Origin: JASFHF01 sp050123375
GTDB taxonomy: Bacteria; Pseudomonadota; Gammaproteobacteria; UBA12402
NCBI GenBank assembly: GCA_050123375.1
Contig: JASFHF010000004.1
Location: 9,524 to 73,523 of the forward strand
DNA length: 64,000 bases
Direction: 5' to 3'
How positions within the stretch are numbered: position 1 is the first letter of the stretch; every line of letters begins with the position of its first letter. The notes beneath the pieces are model-generated. The model did no database searches and was not told the DNA's origin. It worked only from the letters and a program-made list of their open reading frames with translations. The position numbers and the translations under genes are program-made. Of the stretch, positions 8,956 to 15,878 are shown one piece after another.

Positions 8956-9327
8956 ATGTCAGATATACTTACAATGTTTTGGACAATAATAAAAAATTTA
9001 TTCAAAAAGTCAGCGTGTGATATGTACCCAGTAAAAAAACCTGAGCTTTATGAACAATCCAAAGGATGTATAGGAATTAATGCTCCTGATTGCATATTAT
9101 GTTCGTTGTGTGCTAAAAAATGTCCTACGCATGCACTTACAGTGGATCGGGAAGCGCGTACTTGGGCGATTGACCGTGGTAAATGCATCTTATGTAATCG
9201 TTGTGTCGAAGTTTGCCCAAAAAAATGTTTGATGATGGGGCAACAATATGCTGGGCCAGTGGTAGAACAAAAACCTGAGGTTGTAAATATTCCTGAACAG
9301 GTGAAAGCCACAGAAAAATCTGAATAA
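8956..9327 (+). CDS. Ech-type hydrogenase, NuoI-like ferredoxin subunit (EchF)
   Basis: About 123 aa with two [4Fe-4S] motifs, CILCSLCAKKCP and CILCNRCVEVCP. It accepts electrons from soluble ferredoxin and hands them to the small subunit. The start at ATG 8956 is chosen over TTG 8935: GGAG at 8941 sits well before 8956, and 8935 would overlap the upstream gene. The C-terminal 30 residues are a charged, proline-containing tail without cysteines. Confidence 0.9.
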   Translation: MSDILTMFWTIIKNLFKKSACDMYPVKKPELYEQSKGCIGINAPDCILCSLCAKKCPTHALTVDREARTWAIDRGKCILCNRCVEVCPKKCLMMGQQYAGPVVEQKPEVVNIPEQVKATEKSE

Positions 9328-9349
9328 ATCCGGTGGGTGAGCGCCTCAT

Positions 9350-9700
9350 ATGCATGAATTTAGTATAATGCAGGGTGTCTTCAAGCTACTTGAAGACATT
9401 GCTGTAAAAAATAATTTGATAAAAATAAACAAGGTTATACTAAGGATTGGTAAATTGCGGCAAGTTTTTCCCGATTTTTTGCGGTTTGCTTTTGAGAATA
9501 TATCAAAAGACACAATTGCGGATGGCGCGGAATTAATTATTGAAGAAATACCGATAACCATGCGTTGTAAGTCTTGTAATCAAGAATTTACCGTAGAGCA
9601 TCACACTTATGTTTGTCCTGTGTGTGGTGCAGTAAAATTAGAATTATTAACTGGTAAGGAAGTATTAATCGCCAGTGTTGAGGGAGAAGATGGTGGGTAA
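9350..9700 (+). CDS. hypA: Hydrogenase nickel incorporation protein HypA
   Basis: 116 aa. It starts with M-H-E, whose His2 is the nickel ligand. Two CxxC pairs (MRCKSCNQ and YVCPVCGA) form the structural zinc site. HypA works with HypB to load nickel into the large subunit after HypCDEF have built the Fe(CN)2CO centre. The gene is 22 bp after the ech genes, so it is probably in the same transcript. A palindromic repeat follows directly after its stop. Confidence 0.95.
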   Translation: MHEFSIMQGVFKLLEDIAVKNNLIKINKVILRIGKLRQVFPDFLRFAFENISKDTIADGAELIIEEIPITMRCKSCNQEFTVEHHTYVCPVCGAVKLELLTGKEVLIASVEGEDGG

Positions 9701-9771
9701 GGGGGTCGCATCTTCACTCATTACATATGCGTTGTATGTTGCATCATGTAATGAGTGAAGATGCGACCCCC
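9701..9771. repeat. Palindromic repeat A, inside the operon between hypA and hypB
   Basis: Perfect inverted repeat with 26-bp arms (9701-9726 and 9746-9771) and a 19-nt loop, clamped by GGGGG/CCCCC. It carries the family core CTTCAC-TC-ATTACA. The arms are identical over 25 bp to those of the copy at 51808-51867, although the loops differ. In the transcript it would form a very stable hairpin between hypA and hypB. It has no U-run, so it is not a standard terminator. Confidence 0.95.
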
Positions 9772-9789
9772 TGAAGACGGAAATTTATT

Positions 9790-10446
9790 ATGTCAATAAA
9801 AATAATGCAAAACGTTCTAGAAGCTAACGACAGCAAAGCTGCAGAGTTGCGTGATTTGTTACGCGCAAAAAAGATTGTCATGTTAAATCTAATTAGTTCA
9901 CCAGGTTCAGGTAAAACTACCTTGTTGGAGAAGACCGTTCCTTTACTTAAGGATAAATATAAAGTTGCGATTATCGAAGGGGATGTGGAAACCGATCGTG
10001 ATATGCAAAGACTTGCACAATTTGAAGTGCCAATTGCTTTGATTAATACCAGCGGGGCTTGTCATTTAGAATCAGTTAGCATTGAAAAAGCGTTTACCTC
10101 ACTTGATTTAGACAATTTAGACTTGATTATAGTTGAAAATGTGGGGAATTTGGTGTGTCCGGCTGAGTTTGATATCGGTGAGGATGCTAAGGTGGCTTTG
10201 GTTAGCGTGCCAGAAGGCGATGATAAAGTAATCAAGTACCCTCTACTATTTAGAGAAGCAGAGCTTGCTATTTTAAATAAAATTGACTTATTGGATTATT
10301 CAGGTTTTAATGTGGAGTCTTTTTATACTGATTTACGACAAGTGAATGCTAATCTTGAAGTGATTGAAATGTCTTGTAAGCAGGATGTTGGTGTGGGTAA
10401 ATGGATTGGTTGGTTGGAACAACGAATTTTGGCTAAAAAACGGTAA
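9790..10446 (+). CDS. hypB: Hydrogenase nickel incorporation GTPase HypB
   Basis: 218 aa. The P-loop SSPGSGKTT is at about residues 36-44, and EGDVETDRD, SGACHLES and NKIDLL follow, all typical of HypB. The GTPase drives nickel insertion with HypA. There is no N-terminal poly-His nickel store and no N-terminal CxxCxxxC, so this is the minimal type. It is followed 16 bp later by the soluble hydrogenase genes and probably serves both enzymes. Confidence 0.95.
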   Translation: MSIKIMQNVLEANDSKAAELRDLLRAKKIVMLNLISSPGSGKTTLLEKTVPLLKDKYKVAIIEGDVETDRDMQRLAQFEVPIALINTSGACHLESVSIEKAFTSLDLDNLDLIIVENVGNLVCPAEFDIGEDAKVALVSVPEGDDKVIKYPLLFREAELAILNKIDLLDYSGFNVESFYTDLRQVNANLEVIEMSCKQDVGVGKWIGWLEQRILAKKR

Positions 10447-10462
10447 TGAAAGGAAATAAAAA

Positions 10463-11485
10463 ATGAGTAAATTATTGAAAATGTCAAAGGCTGATATGCT
10501 GAAGTCTATTGATAAAGCAGTATTGCATTATAAAGTAGCTGCTTTAACTAAAAAAAGCGGTCAGCCTAGGTATGATTATGTATCTAATGGTGGAGAAGTG
10601 ATGTTAAATTATATGCCGACAGTACTTTCTCCAAAGAAGTTTTTCTTTCCGCAGGATGAGGTTATTTTAGAATATACTGCTGATGGCAAAGTAGATCCAA
10701 AAATATCAGCAGAACCATTATTATTATTTGGAATAAGGCCATGTGATTTAAATGCAATTAAAATTTTGGATGAGGCATTTGCGGAAAGTAATGGTGATCC
10801 TAATTATTTAGCTAAACGTGAAAAGTCGGTCATTGTTGGTATTGATTGTAAAAAAATATGTGATGAAAATGCCTTTTGTTACAAAGTTAAGGCGAATTAT
10901 GCAGCTGGCGGATTTGATATAATGCTGTATGAATATGGCAGTGATTATTTAGTTGAATCAATGACTGATAAAGGCGAAAGGTTTTGTAAAAAATATCTGG
11001 CTGCTGCAAAAACTGACGGACAAGATAAAACAAAATACGATGAGGAAAAAACACAAGGTTTTGCTGGAACGGAAACATTTAAAAATTTGGATAGATTACC
11101 AGAAATTTTTGATGATAATAAAGATCATGCGGTTTGGAAGGAAGAAGGAAAAAAATGTCTAAGCTGTGGTTCTTGTATTATGGTATGTCCAACTTGTTAT
11201 TGTTTTGATGTTGCTGATGAGTTGGCATTAAGTCTAAAACAAGGCGAAAGAATTCGTCGTTGGGATGCATGTATGTTAAGTTCATTTGCAGTTGTAGCTG
11301 GAGGAGAAAGTTTTCGCTCTGAGGCAGAGCAACGTTTGCATCATCGGCTTGACCGCAAATTTAATTTCTTAATGAAAAAACATAATCAGTCGGTTTGTGT
11401 TGGTTGTGGACGATGTGTGCGTGCATGTCTTGCAGATATTAGTCCGAAAAAAGTTGTAGAAAAAATTGTTGGTGAAGGAGAATAG
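10463..11485 (+). CDS. Sulfhydrogenase beta subunit, iron-sulfur protein (HydB)
   Basis: 340 aa, related to the HydB subunit of group 3b hydrogenases and to AsrA of anaerobic sulfite reductase. Two C-terminal [4Fe-4S] motifs are seen: CLSCGSCIMVCPTCYC and CVGCGRCVRACL. The N-terminal half includes the GIRPCDLNAIKILDE block typical of the family. It should shuttle electrons between the flavin subunit and the hydrogenase dimer. An AAAGGAAA ribosome site precedes the ATG. The alternative name AsrA is less likely given the adjacent hydrogenase alpha and delta subunits. Confidence 0.9.
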   Translation: MSKLLKMSKADMLKSIDKAVLHYKVAALTKKSGQPRYDYVSNGGEVMLNYMPTVLSPKKFFFPQDEVILEYTADGKVDPKISAEPLLLFGIRPCDLNAIKILDEAFAESNGDPNYLAKREKSVIVGIDCKKICDENAFCYKVKANYAAGGFDIMLYEYGSDYLVESMTDKGERFCKKYLAAAKTDGQDKTKYDEEKTQGFAGTETFKNLDRLPEIFDDNKDHAVWKEEGKKCLSCGSCIMVCPTCYCFDVADELALSLKQGERIRRWDACMLSSFAVVAGGESFRSEAEQRLHHRLDRKFNFLMKKHNQSVCVGCGRCVRACLADISPKKVVEKIVGEGE

Positions 11486-11488
11486 TTG

Positions 11489-12349
11489 ATGAACATGAAA
11501 TTAAATTTACAAAAACCAAATGAAAAATTATACGTTCCTGAGCCTGCGAAAATAGTTGAGCTTAAGGATTTTACTGCCCACGATAAATATTTTAAATTGG
11601 AATTATTGAGTGGCAAACCTTTAGGTAATGTTTCCGGACAGTTTGTACAAGTATCAGTGCTTGGGGTTGGTGAGGCACCGATTTCTATTTCTTCGCCTCC
11701 GCGTGATGATAATATTTTTGAATTATGTCTTAGAGCTGTTGGTGATGTGACCAACAAATTACATAGTTTAAAAGTTGGTGATATCGTTCATATTAGAGGT
11801 CCTTTTGGTCATGGTTTTGATGATGCAATTCAGCAAAGAATGCAAGGCAAGCATCTGATGATTATAGCTGGAGGAATTGGTTATGCTCCGCTGCGTTCTT
11901 TAATTAACAAAGTAATTTCAGAAAAAGAAAAATATAAAAAGATTTCTGTTTTGTTTGGTTGTAAATCGCCAAGCGAAAGATTGTATGTTGATGAATTAGA
12001 GGAAATTTCCAGGATTGGTGGCAATGTAGAGTTATTGGAAACGGTTGATGTGGCTTCCGAAAATTGGAAAGGAAACGTTGGTGTTATTACTACACTTATT
12101 CCAAAAGTAGAATGTGATCCGGCTAATACGATTGCTGCGATGGTTGGTCCGCCGATTATGTTTAAGTTTGTGATAAAAGCATTGAAGGATATAAGTGTTC
12201 CTGATGAAAATATTTATATGTCACTTGAGCGTAGAATGAAATGTGGTGTTGGCAAGTGCGGTCATTGCCAAATTGGAGGCGTATATGCTTGTCAAGAAGG
12301 ACCGGTATTTAATTATGCTGATGTCCTAAATAATGAGGAGGTGTTTTAA
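11489..12349 (+). CDS. Sulfhydrogenase gamma subunit, FAD/NAD(P)-binding reductase (HydG)
   Basis: About 286 aa of the ferredoxin-NADP reductase fold. The N-terminal beta barrel binds FAD, GGIGYAPLRSLI marks the pyridine-nucleotide domain, and the C-terminal set C-x4-C-x2-C then C (from KCGVGKCGHC) binds a [2Fe-2S] cluster. It is the NAD(P)(H) entry point of the soluble hydrogenase. Start ATG 11489 is taken over TTG 11486 because GGAG lies 8 bp upstream. Its stop overlaps the next ATG (TAATG). Confidence 0.9.
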   Translation: MNMKLNLQKPNEKLYVPEPAKIVELKDFTAHDKYFKLELLSGKPLGNVSGQFVQVSVLGVGEAPISISSPPRDDNIFELCLRAVGDVTNKLHSLKVGDIVHIRGPFGHGFDDAIQQRMQGKHLMIIAGGIGYAPLRSLINKVISEKEKYKKISVLFGCKSPSERLYVDELEEISRIGGNVELLETVDVASENWKGNVGVITTLIPKVECDPANTIAAMVGPPIMFKFVIKALKDISVPDENIYMSLERRMKCGVGKCGHCQIGGVYACQEGPVFNYADVLNNEEVF

Positions 12350-13110
12350 TGGCTAAACCAAGAGTTGCATTTTTTGATTTTGCATGTTGTGAAGGTTGTC
12401 AGTTGTGTGCGCTTGATTTAACACCAGAGCAATTGTTGGATTTATTAAACGTGGTTGATATTGTTGAATTTCGTGAAGCAATCAGTGAAAAAGCGGGTGA
12501 TGCTGGTTATGATATTGCAATTGTTGAAGGTTCGATTACGCGTGACAGTGATATTCCAAGATTGAAGAAAATTCGTGAAACCGCCAAAATTCTTATCACT
12601 TTAGGTTCTTGTTCAACGATTGCTGGTATTAATGCGTTGAAAAACTTTCAGACTAAAGAAGAATATCAAAAAGAAGTGTATCCGGATGATCCAGCTAAAT
12701 ACGAAACTACTACCGCAAAAGCTGTGCATGAAATTGTACAGGTGGATGCATTTATTCCAGGTTGTCCAATTGATACCGGCGAATTTGTACGTGTAGTAAA
12801 AAATTTAGTTTTAGGTAAAGATCCTGCAATTCCTACTTACCCAGTTTGTGTTGAATGTAAGAAAAATGAAAATGTTTGTGTGTATGAAAAAGGCATTCAG
12901 TGTTTAGGCCCAATAATTCGTGCTGGATGCGGTGCGCGTTGTCCAAGTAATGGCGGATATTGTTTTGGCTGCCGCGGTATTATTCCTGAGCCAAACTTAA
13001 ATTCACAGCAGGATATTATGCAAAAATATAATCTTACTTTTGAACAGATGAAAGATAAATTTAAATTATTCCTCGAAAGAAATAAGGAGGTATTTCCTAA
13101 TGACAAATAA
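12349..13110 (+). CDS. Sulfhydrogenase small (delta) subunit (HydD)
   Basis: 253 aa [NiFe]-hydrogenase small subunit of group 3. C-C-E-G-C near residue 14, LGSCST, and the PGCPIDTGEF block give the proximal cluster. Further cysteine sets near residues 165-205 (CVECKKNENVC, GCGARCPSNGGYCFGC) supply medial and distal clusters. There is no Tat signal, so the enzyme stays in the cytoplasm. It begins on the stop codon of the reductase gene and overlaps the alpha subunit start by 11 bp, so expression is translationally coupled. Confidence 0.93.
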   Translation: MAKPRVAFFDFACCEGCQLCALDLTPEQLLDLLNVVDIVEFREAISEKAGDAGYDIAIVEGSITRDSDIPRLKKIRETAKILITLGSCSTIAGINALKNFQTKEEYQKEVYPDDPAKYETTTAKAVHEIVQVDAFIPGCPIDTGEFVRVVKNLVLGKDPAIPTYPVCVECKKNENVCVYEKGIQCLGPIIRAGCGARCPSNGGYCFGCRGIIPEPNLNSQQDIMQKYNLTFEQMKDKFKLFLERNKEVFPNDK

Positions 13111-14401
13111 AAATGTAAATGTCAATGTGCATCATATTACGCGGGTTGAAGGTCATGGTAATATTAAGGTTGATGTGCAAAATGGCGAACTAAAAGAATG
13201 TAAACTTGAGATTGTGGAAGCTCCGCGTTTTTTTGAGGCGATGTTAAAAGACCGTCATTACAGTGAAGCAGCATTGATTACCAGTAGAATTTGCGGAATT
13301 TGTTCTGCTGGACATCAATTAGCATCACTTACAGCATCAGAAGATGCTTTTGGTATTTCAATTTCCGAGCAGGAAAAGTGTTTACGCCGCTTGCTGAATG
13401 TTGGAGAATTCTTTGAGAGTCATGTGCTGCATATTTATTTTCTTGCAGTTCCGGATTTTGTTGGCGCAAAATCAGTATTGCCATTAGTTAATACACATAA
13501 AGATGTTGTGGTGCGAGCATTGCAGCTTAAAAAACTTGGTCATCATGTTGGTAATTTAATCGCAGGTCGGTTAATTCATTCCATGGCGACTAATGTTAAG
13601 GCAATGACTAAGATTCCAACTGATGCGATTTTGGAAGAAATTATTGATAGTTTAAAAGAAGCTAAAAAACAGCTTAAAGAAGACATCAAAACTTTACAAA
13701 CCTTAAAGGTTCCTGCGTTTGAAAGAGAAACGGAATATATTTCGTTGTACAAACCAGGTGATTATGCTTTCTTATGGGGTAATATTTATTCTAGCGATAC
13801 TGGTGAAACTTCATATAAAAATTATTTAGAAATGACTAATGAGTATTTAGTTGATCATTCAACCGCAAAACGTACCAAACATCAGCGTGATTCATTTATG
13901 GTTGGAGCGTTGGCACGGTTTAATAATAGTCATGAGTGGTTATCAAATGACGCTAAACAAGCGGCTGCTGATTTAGGTTTAAAAGCTCCTTGTTATAATT
14001 CATATATGATTACGGTAGCGCAATTTGTAGAATTATTCCATATTGCTGATGATGGCATCAAAGCAGCCGAAGAATTACTTAATATGCAGCGTAAACTTGA
14101 AGATCGATCATTCCCGGTTAAAGCTTGTACCGGAGTTGGCGCTGTCGAAGTGCCGCGTGGTATTTTGTATCACGAATACACTTATGATGATAAAGGTTAT
14201 ATGCAAAAAGCCAACTGTATTATTCCAACCGGACAAAACTTAAATAACATTGAAGATGATTTTCGCGCATTGATTCCAACGATTTTGGATAAATCGCAGG
14301 AAGAAATCACTTTGTTGTTGGAAATGATGGTGCGTGCGTATGACCCATGTATTTCATGTTCTGCGCATATTCTTGATGTGGAATTTGTGAACGGTGAGTA
14401 G
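13100..14401 (+). CDS. Group 3b [NiFe]-hydrogenase large (alpha) subunit (HydA)
   Basis: 433 aa catalytic subunit. Nickel ligands are in R-I-C-G-I-C (Cys65, Cys68) and D-P-C-I-S-C-S-A-H (Cys417, Cys420, with His423). A ten-residue tail follows His423 and should be removed by the protease encoded just downstream. Group 3b enzymes oxidise NADPH to release H2, or run in reverse, and can reduce sulfur in some organisms. AAGGAGG precedes the ATG. The four-gene order beta-gamma-delta-alpha is that of Pyrococcus sulfhydrogenase I. Confidence 0.95.
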   Translation: MTNKNVNVNVHHITRVEGHGNIKVDVQNGELKECKLEIVEAPRFFEAMLKDRHYSEAALITSRICGICSAGHQLASLTASEDAFGISISEQEKCLRRLLNVGEFFESHVLHIYFLAVPDFVGAKSVLPLVNTHKDVVVRALQLKKLGHHVGNLIAGRLIHSMATNVKAMTKIPTDAILEEIIDSLKEAKKQLKEDIKTLQTLKVPAFERETEYISLYKPGDYAFLWGNIYSSDTGETSYKNYLEMTNEYLVDHSTAKRTKHQRDSFMVGALARFNNSHEWLSNDAKQAAADLGLKAPCYNSYMITVAQFVELFHIADDGIKAAEELLNMQRKLEDRSFPVKACTGVGAVEVPRGILYHEYTYDDKGYMQKANCIIPTGQNLNNIEDDFRALIPTILDKSQEEITLLLEMMVRAYDPCISCSAHILDVEFVNGE

Positions 14402-14408
14402 CAATGCT

Positions 14409-14445
14409 GTCATCCCGCGACCTAGTTAGTTGATCGCGGGATCCA
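14409..14445. repeat. Short GC-rich inverted repeat after hydA
   Basis: ATCCCGCGA (14412-14420) and TCGCGGGAT (14434-14442) form a 9-bp stem with a 13-nt loop. The surrounding TGTCATCCCGCG...CGCGGGATCCA resembles dispersed repeats seen in many intracellular Proteobacteria. It lies between the alpha subunit gene and its protease gene. The similarity is from memory and unchecked. Confidence 0.6.
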
Positions 14446-14472
14446 GTAATATGCAAGTTATCGAGATCTTTG

Positions 14473-14919
14473 ATGACAAATGATTTTTTGATTTTAGGTG
14501 TTGGCAATATATGGCGCCGTGATGATGGTGTTGGTATCGAAGCAATAAAATTATTGCGGCAAGAGAGCATGACAAATGTTGATTTGATCAACGGCGGGAT
14601 TGATGGTTTAAGTTTAATTGATGTTATAAAGCGATATCAACGGGCAATTATTATTGATGCAGTTGATATGCAGCTAACACCGGGTACGGTGAAATTATTT
14701 GACATAAAAGAAGCTAAAATAAAAATCAAGCATGATGCGCTTTCAACTCATGGTTTTGGGTTGGCAGAAGTTCTTGGATTGTTAGAAAAATTGGGCTGCA
14801 AGACAAAAATAAAAATTATTGGAGTGCAGCCGCAGGATATTTCGTTTGGGGAAGGAATGACCGAATTGGTAAAGGCAAGTTTATTAAAAGTTGTTAATTT
14901 ATGTAGGAGAATATTATGA
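14473..14919 (+). CDS. [NiFe]-hydrogenase maturation protease
   Basis: About 148 aa of the HycI/HyaD family. The N-terminal ILGVGNIWRRDDGVGIEAI block contains the conserved Glu/Asp nickel ligands, and a conserved HG segment lies near residue 93. It cuts the C-terminal tail of the large subunit after nickel insertion. Its only likely client here is the group 3b alpha subunit, since the Ech large subunit has no tail. Start ATG 14473 is preferred to TTG 14470. The last codons overlap the next ATG by 4 bp. Confidence 0.9.
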   Translation: MTNDFLILGVGNIWRRDDGVGIEAIKLLRQESMTNVDLINGGIDGLSLIDVIKRYQRAIIIDAVDMQLTPGTVKLFDIKEAKIKIKHDALSTHGFGLAEVLGLLEKLGCKTKIKIIGVQPQDISFGEGMTELVKASLLKVVNLCRRIL

Positions 14920-15584
14920 ATCATGCAATTACAGTTTTAATTTGTGCAGCAATGCCGATAGGTGCTATTCATACATTGACTGGTCCGGATCATTATGTGC
15001 CGTTTATTGCGTTATCTAAAGCACGCCAGTGGTCGATGTTAAAAACCGCGATAATTACTTTATTATGCGGTATTGGTCACGTAGTATCTGCGGTAATTTT
15101 AGGATTGGTTGGGGTTGCTCTTGGTTATACATTAAGTAAAATTTCATTTATTGCTGATTTTCGTAATAGTATGGCAGCGTGGTTGTTAATTGGTTTCGGT
15201 TTAGCATATTTTTTATGGGGATTGCGGGTTGCGTTTAAAAATAAACGTCATCAGCATTTTCATTTAATTGGTCATAAGCATCATCACAAAAAAAGCTGGA
15301 AAGAATTAACGCCATGGATTTTATTTATCTTGTTTGTGTTAGGTCCATGTGAACAATTAATCCCATTAATTGTGTATCCGGCAGTTAAAGAAATGTATTT
15401 TGCAGTATTTATTATCTCATTATTATTTGGTATTGCGACGATTATTACTATGGTTAGTGTAGCTTTAGTATCAGTTTACGGCACGCAATTAATCAAAGTT
15501 AAGTTTCTCGAAAAATATGGTCAAGCCACTGCTGGCGCAGTAATCTGTAGCGTTGGGATTATTATTAAGGCTTTTGGGCTATAA
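14916..15584 (+). CDS. UreH/NicO-like nickel transporter
   Basis: 222 aa, six predicted membrane segments. The first segment has H-T-L-T-G-P-D-H, similar to the H-x4-D-H metal motif of NiCoT permeases, and GIGHV lies in the second. A cytoplasmic His-rich loop (bases about 15249-15290) could collect metal. Its place at the end of a nickel-enzyme operon, overlapping the protease gene, supports nickel uptake. Some relatives are annotated as sulfite exporter TauE/SafE-like, but the context favours nickel. A strong terminator follows. Confidence 0.75.
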   Translation: MNHAITVLICAAMPIGAIHTLTGPDHYVPFIALSKARQWSMLKTAIITLLCGIGHVVSAVILGLVGVALGYTLSKISFIADFRNSMAAWLLIGFGLAYFLWGLRVAFKNKRHQHFHLIGHKHHHKKSWKELTPWILFILFVLGPCEQLIPLIVYPAVKEMYFAVFIISLLFGIATIITMVSVALVSVYGTQLIKVKFLEKYGQATAGAVICSVGIIIKAFGL

Positions 15585-15600
15585 ATATATTTAGTCATAA

Positions 15601-15632
15601 AAAAAGGTGCGCCATGTGGCGCACCTTTTTTG
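15601..15632 (+). terminator. Intrinsic terminator of the hydrogenase operon
   Basis: Perfect 14-bp stem AAAAAGGTGCGCCA / TGGCGCACCTTTTT with a 2-nt loop, ending in a T-run. It lies 17 bp after the transporter stop. Because of A- and T-runs on both sides it could work in both directions. Confidence 0.9.
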
Positions 15633-15654
15633 TGGGATGTAACAGGAAAAGTTA

Positions 15655-15845
15655 ATTCCCCGCATTTCGCTAACGCTCAATACGGGTTACATTAGATCCT
15701 GTGGGTGAAGCATGACCGTTTGTTCTGCGGACAAACGTAGCGTGCTGAGGCGGGCGCGGCGACCGGCATGGATGCGCCGGGCTGGCAAGATCGTCATGGA
15801 TAGCTACTTGGCACTGACAAAGCCGCGGGATAACAGCGAGACAAA
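15655..15845. other. GC-rich non-coding island of unknown nature
   Basis: This stretch is clearly richer in G+C than all neighbouring intergenic DNA and holds no convincing ORF. It includes the hairpin CGTTTGT-N7-ACAAACG (15717-15737) and a run of GCGGGCGCGG/CGCCGGGC patches near 15750-15785. The first part (CCCGCATTTCGCTAACG and CGGGTTAC) resembles dispersed repeats known from other Legionellales and cyanobacteria. It could be a composite repeat, a fragment of a mobile element, or a structured RNA. The sequence alone does not decide. Confidence 0.5.
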
Positions 15846-15878
15846 AATAAATTAATAAAATTAATAAAGAAAAATATA

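Noticed and set aside
4257..9327. Part of NADH dehydrogenase (complex I, nuo genes)
   Set aside because: The NuoD-like subunit keeps both CxxC nickel pairs and the set has only one NuoL-type subunit and no NuoEFG; it is an Ech-type hydrogenase.
10463..12349. Anaerobic sulfite reductase subunits AsrA/AsrB
   Set aside because: These are homologous to the beta and gamma subunits of sulfhydrogenase, and the hydrogenase delta and alpha genes follow directly while no AsrC is present.
15851..15870. PmrA-like box upstream of the repeat/protease gene (two TTAAT motifs)
   Set aside because: The motifs are 9 bp apart, not the 11 bp of a PmrA box, and lie in an A/T-rich run where such matches are expected by chance.
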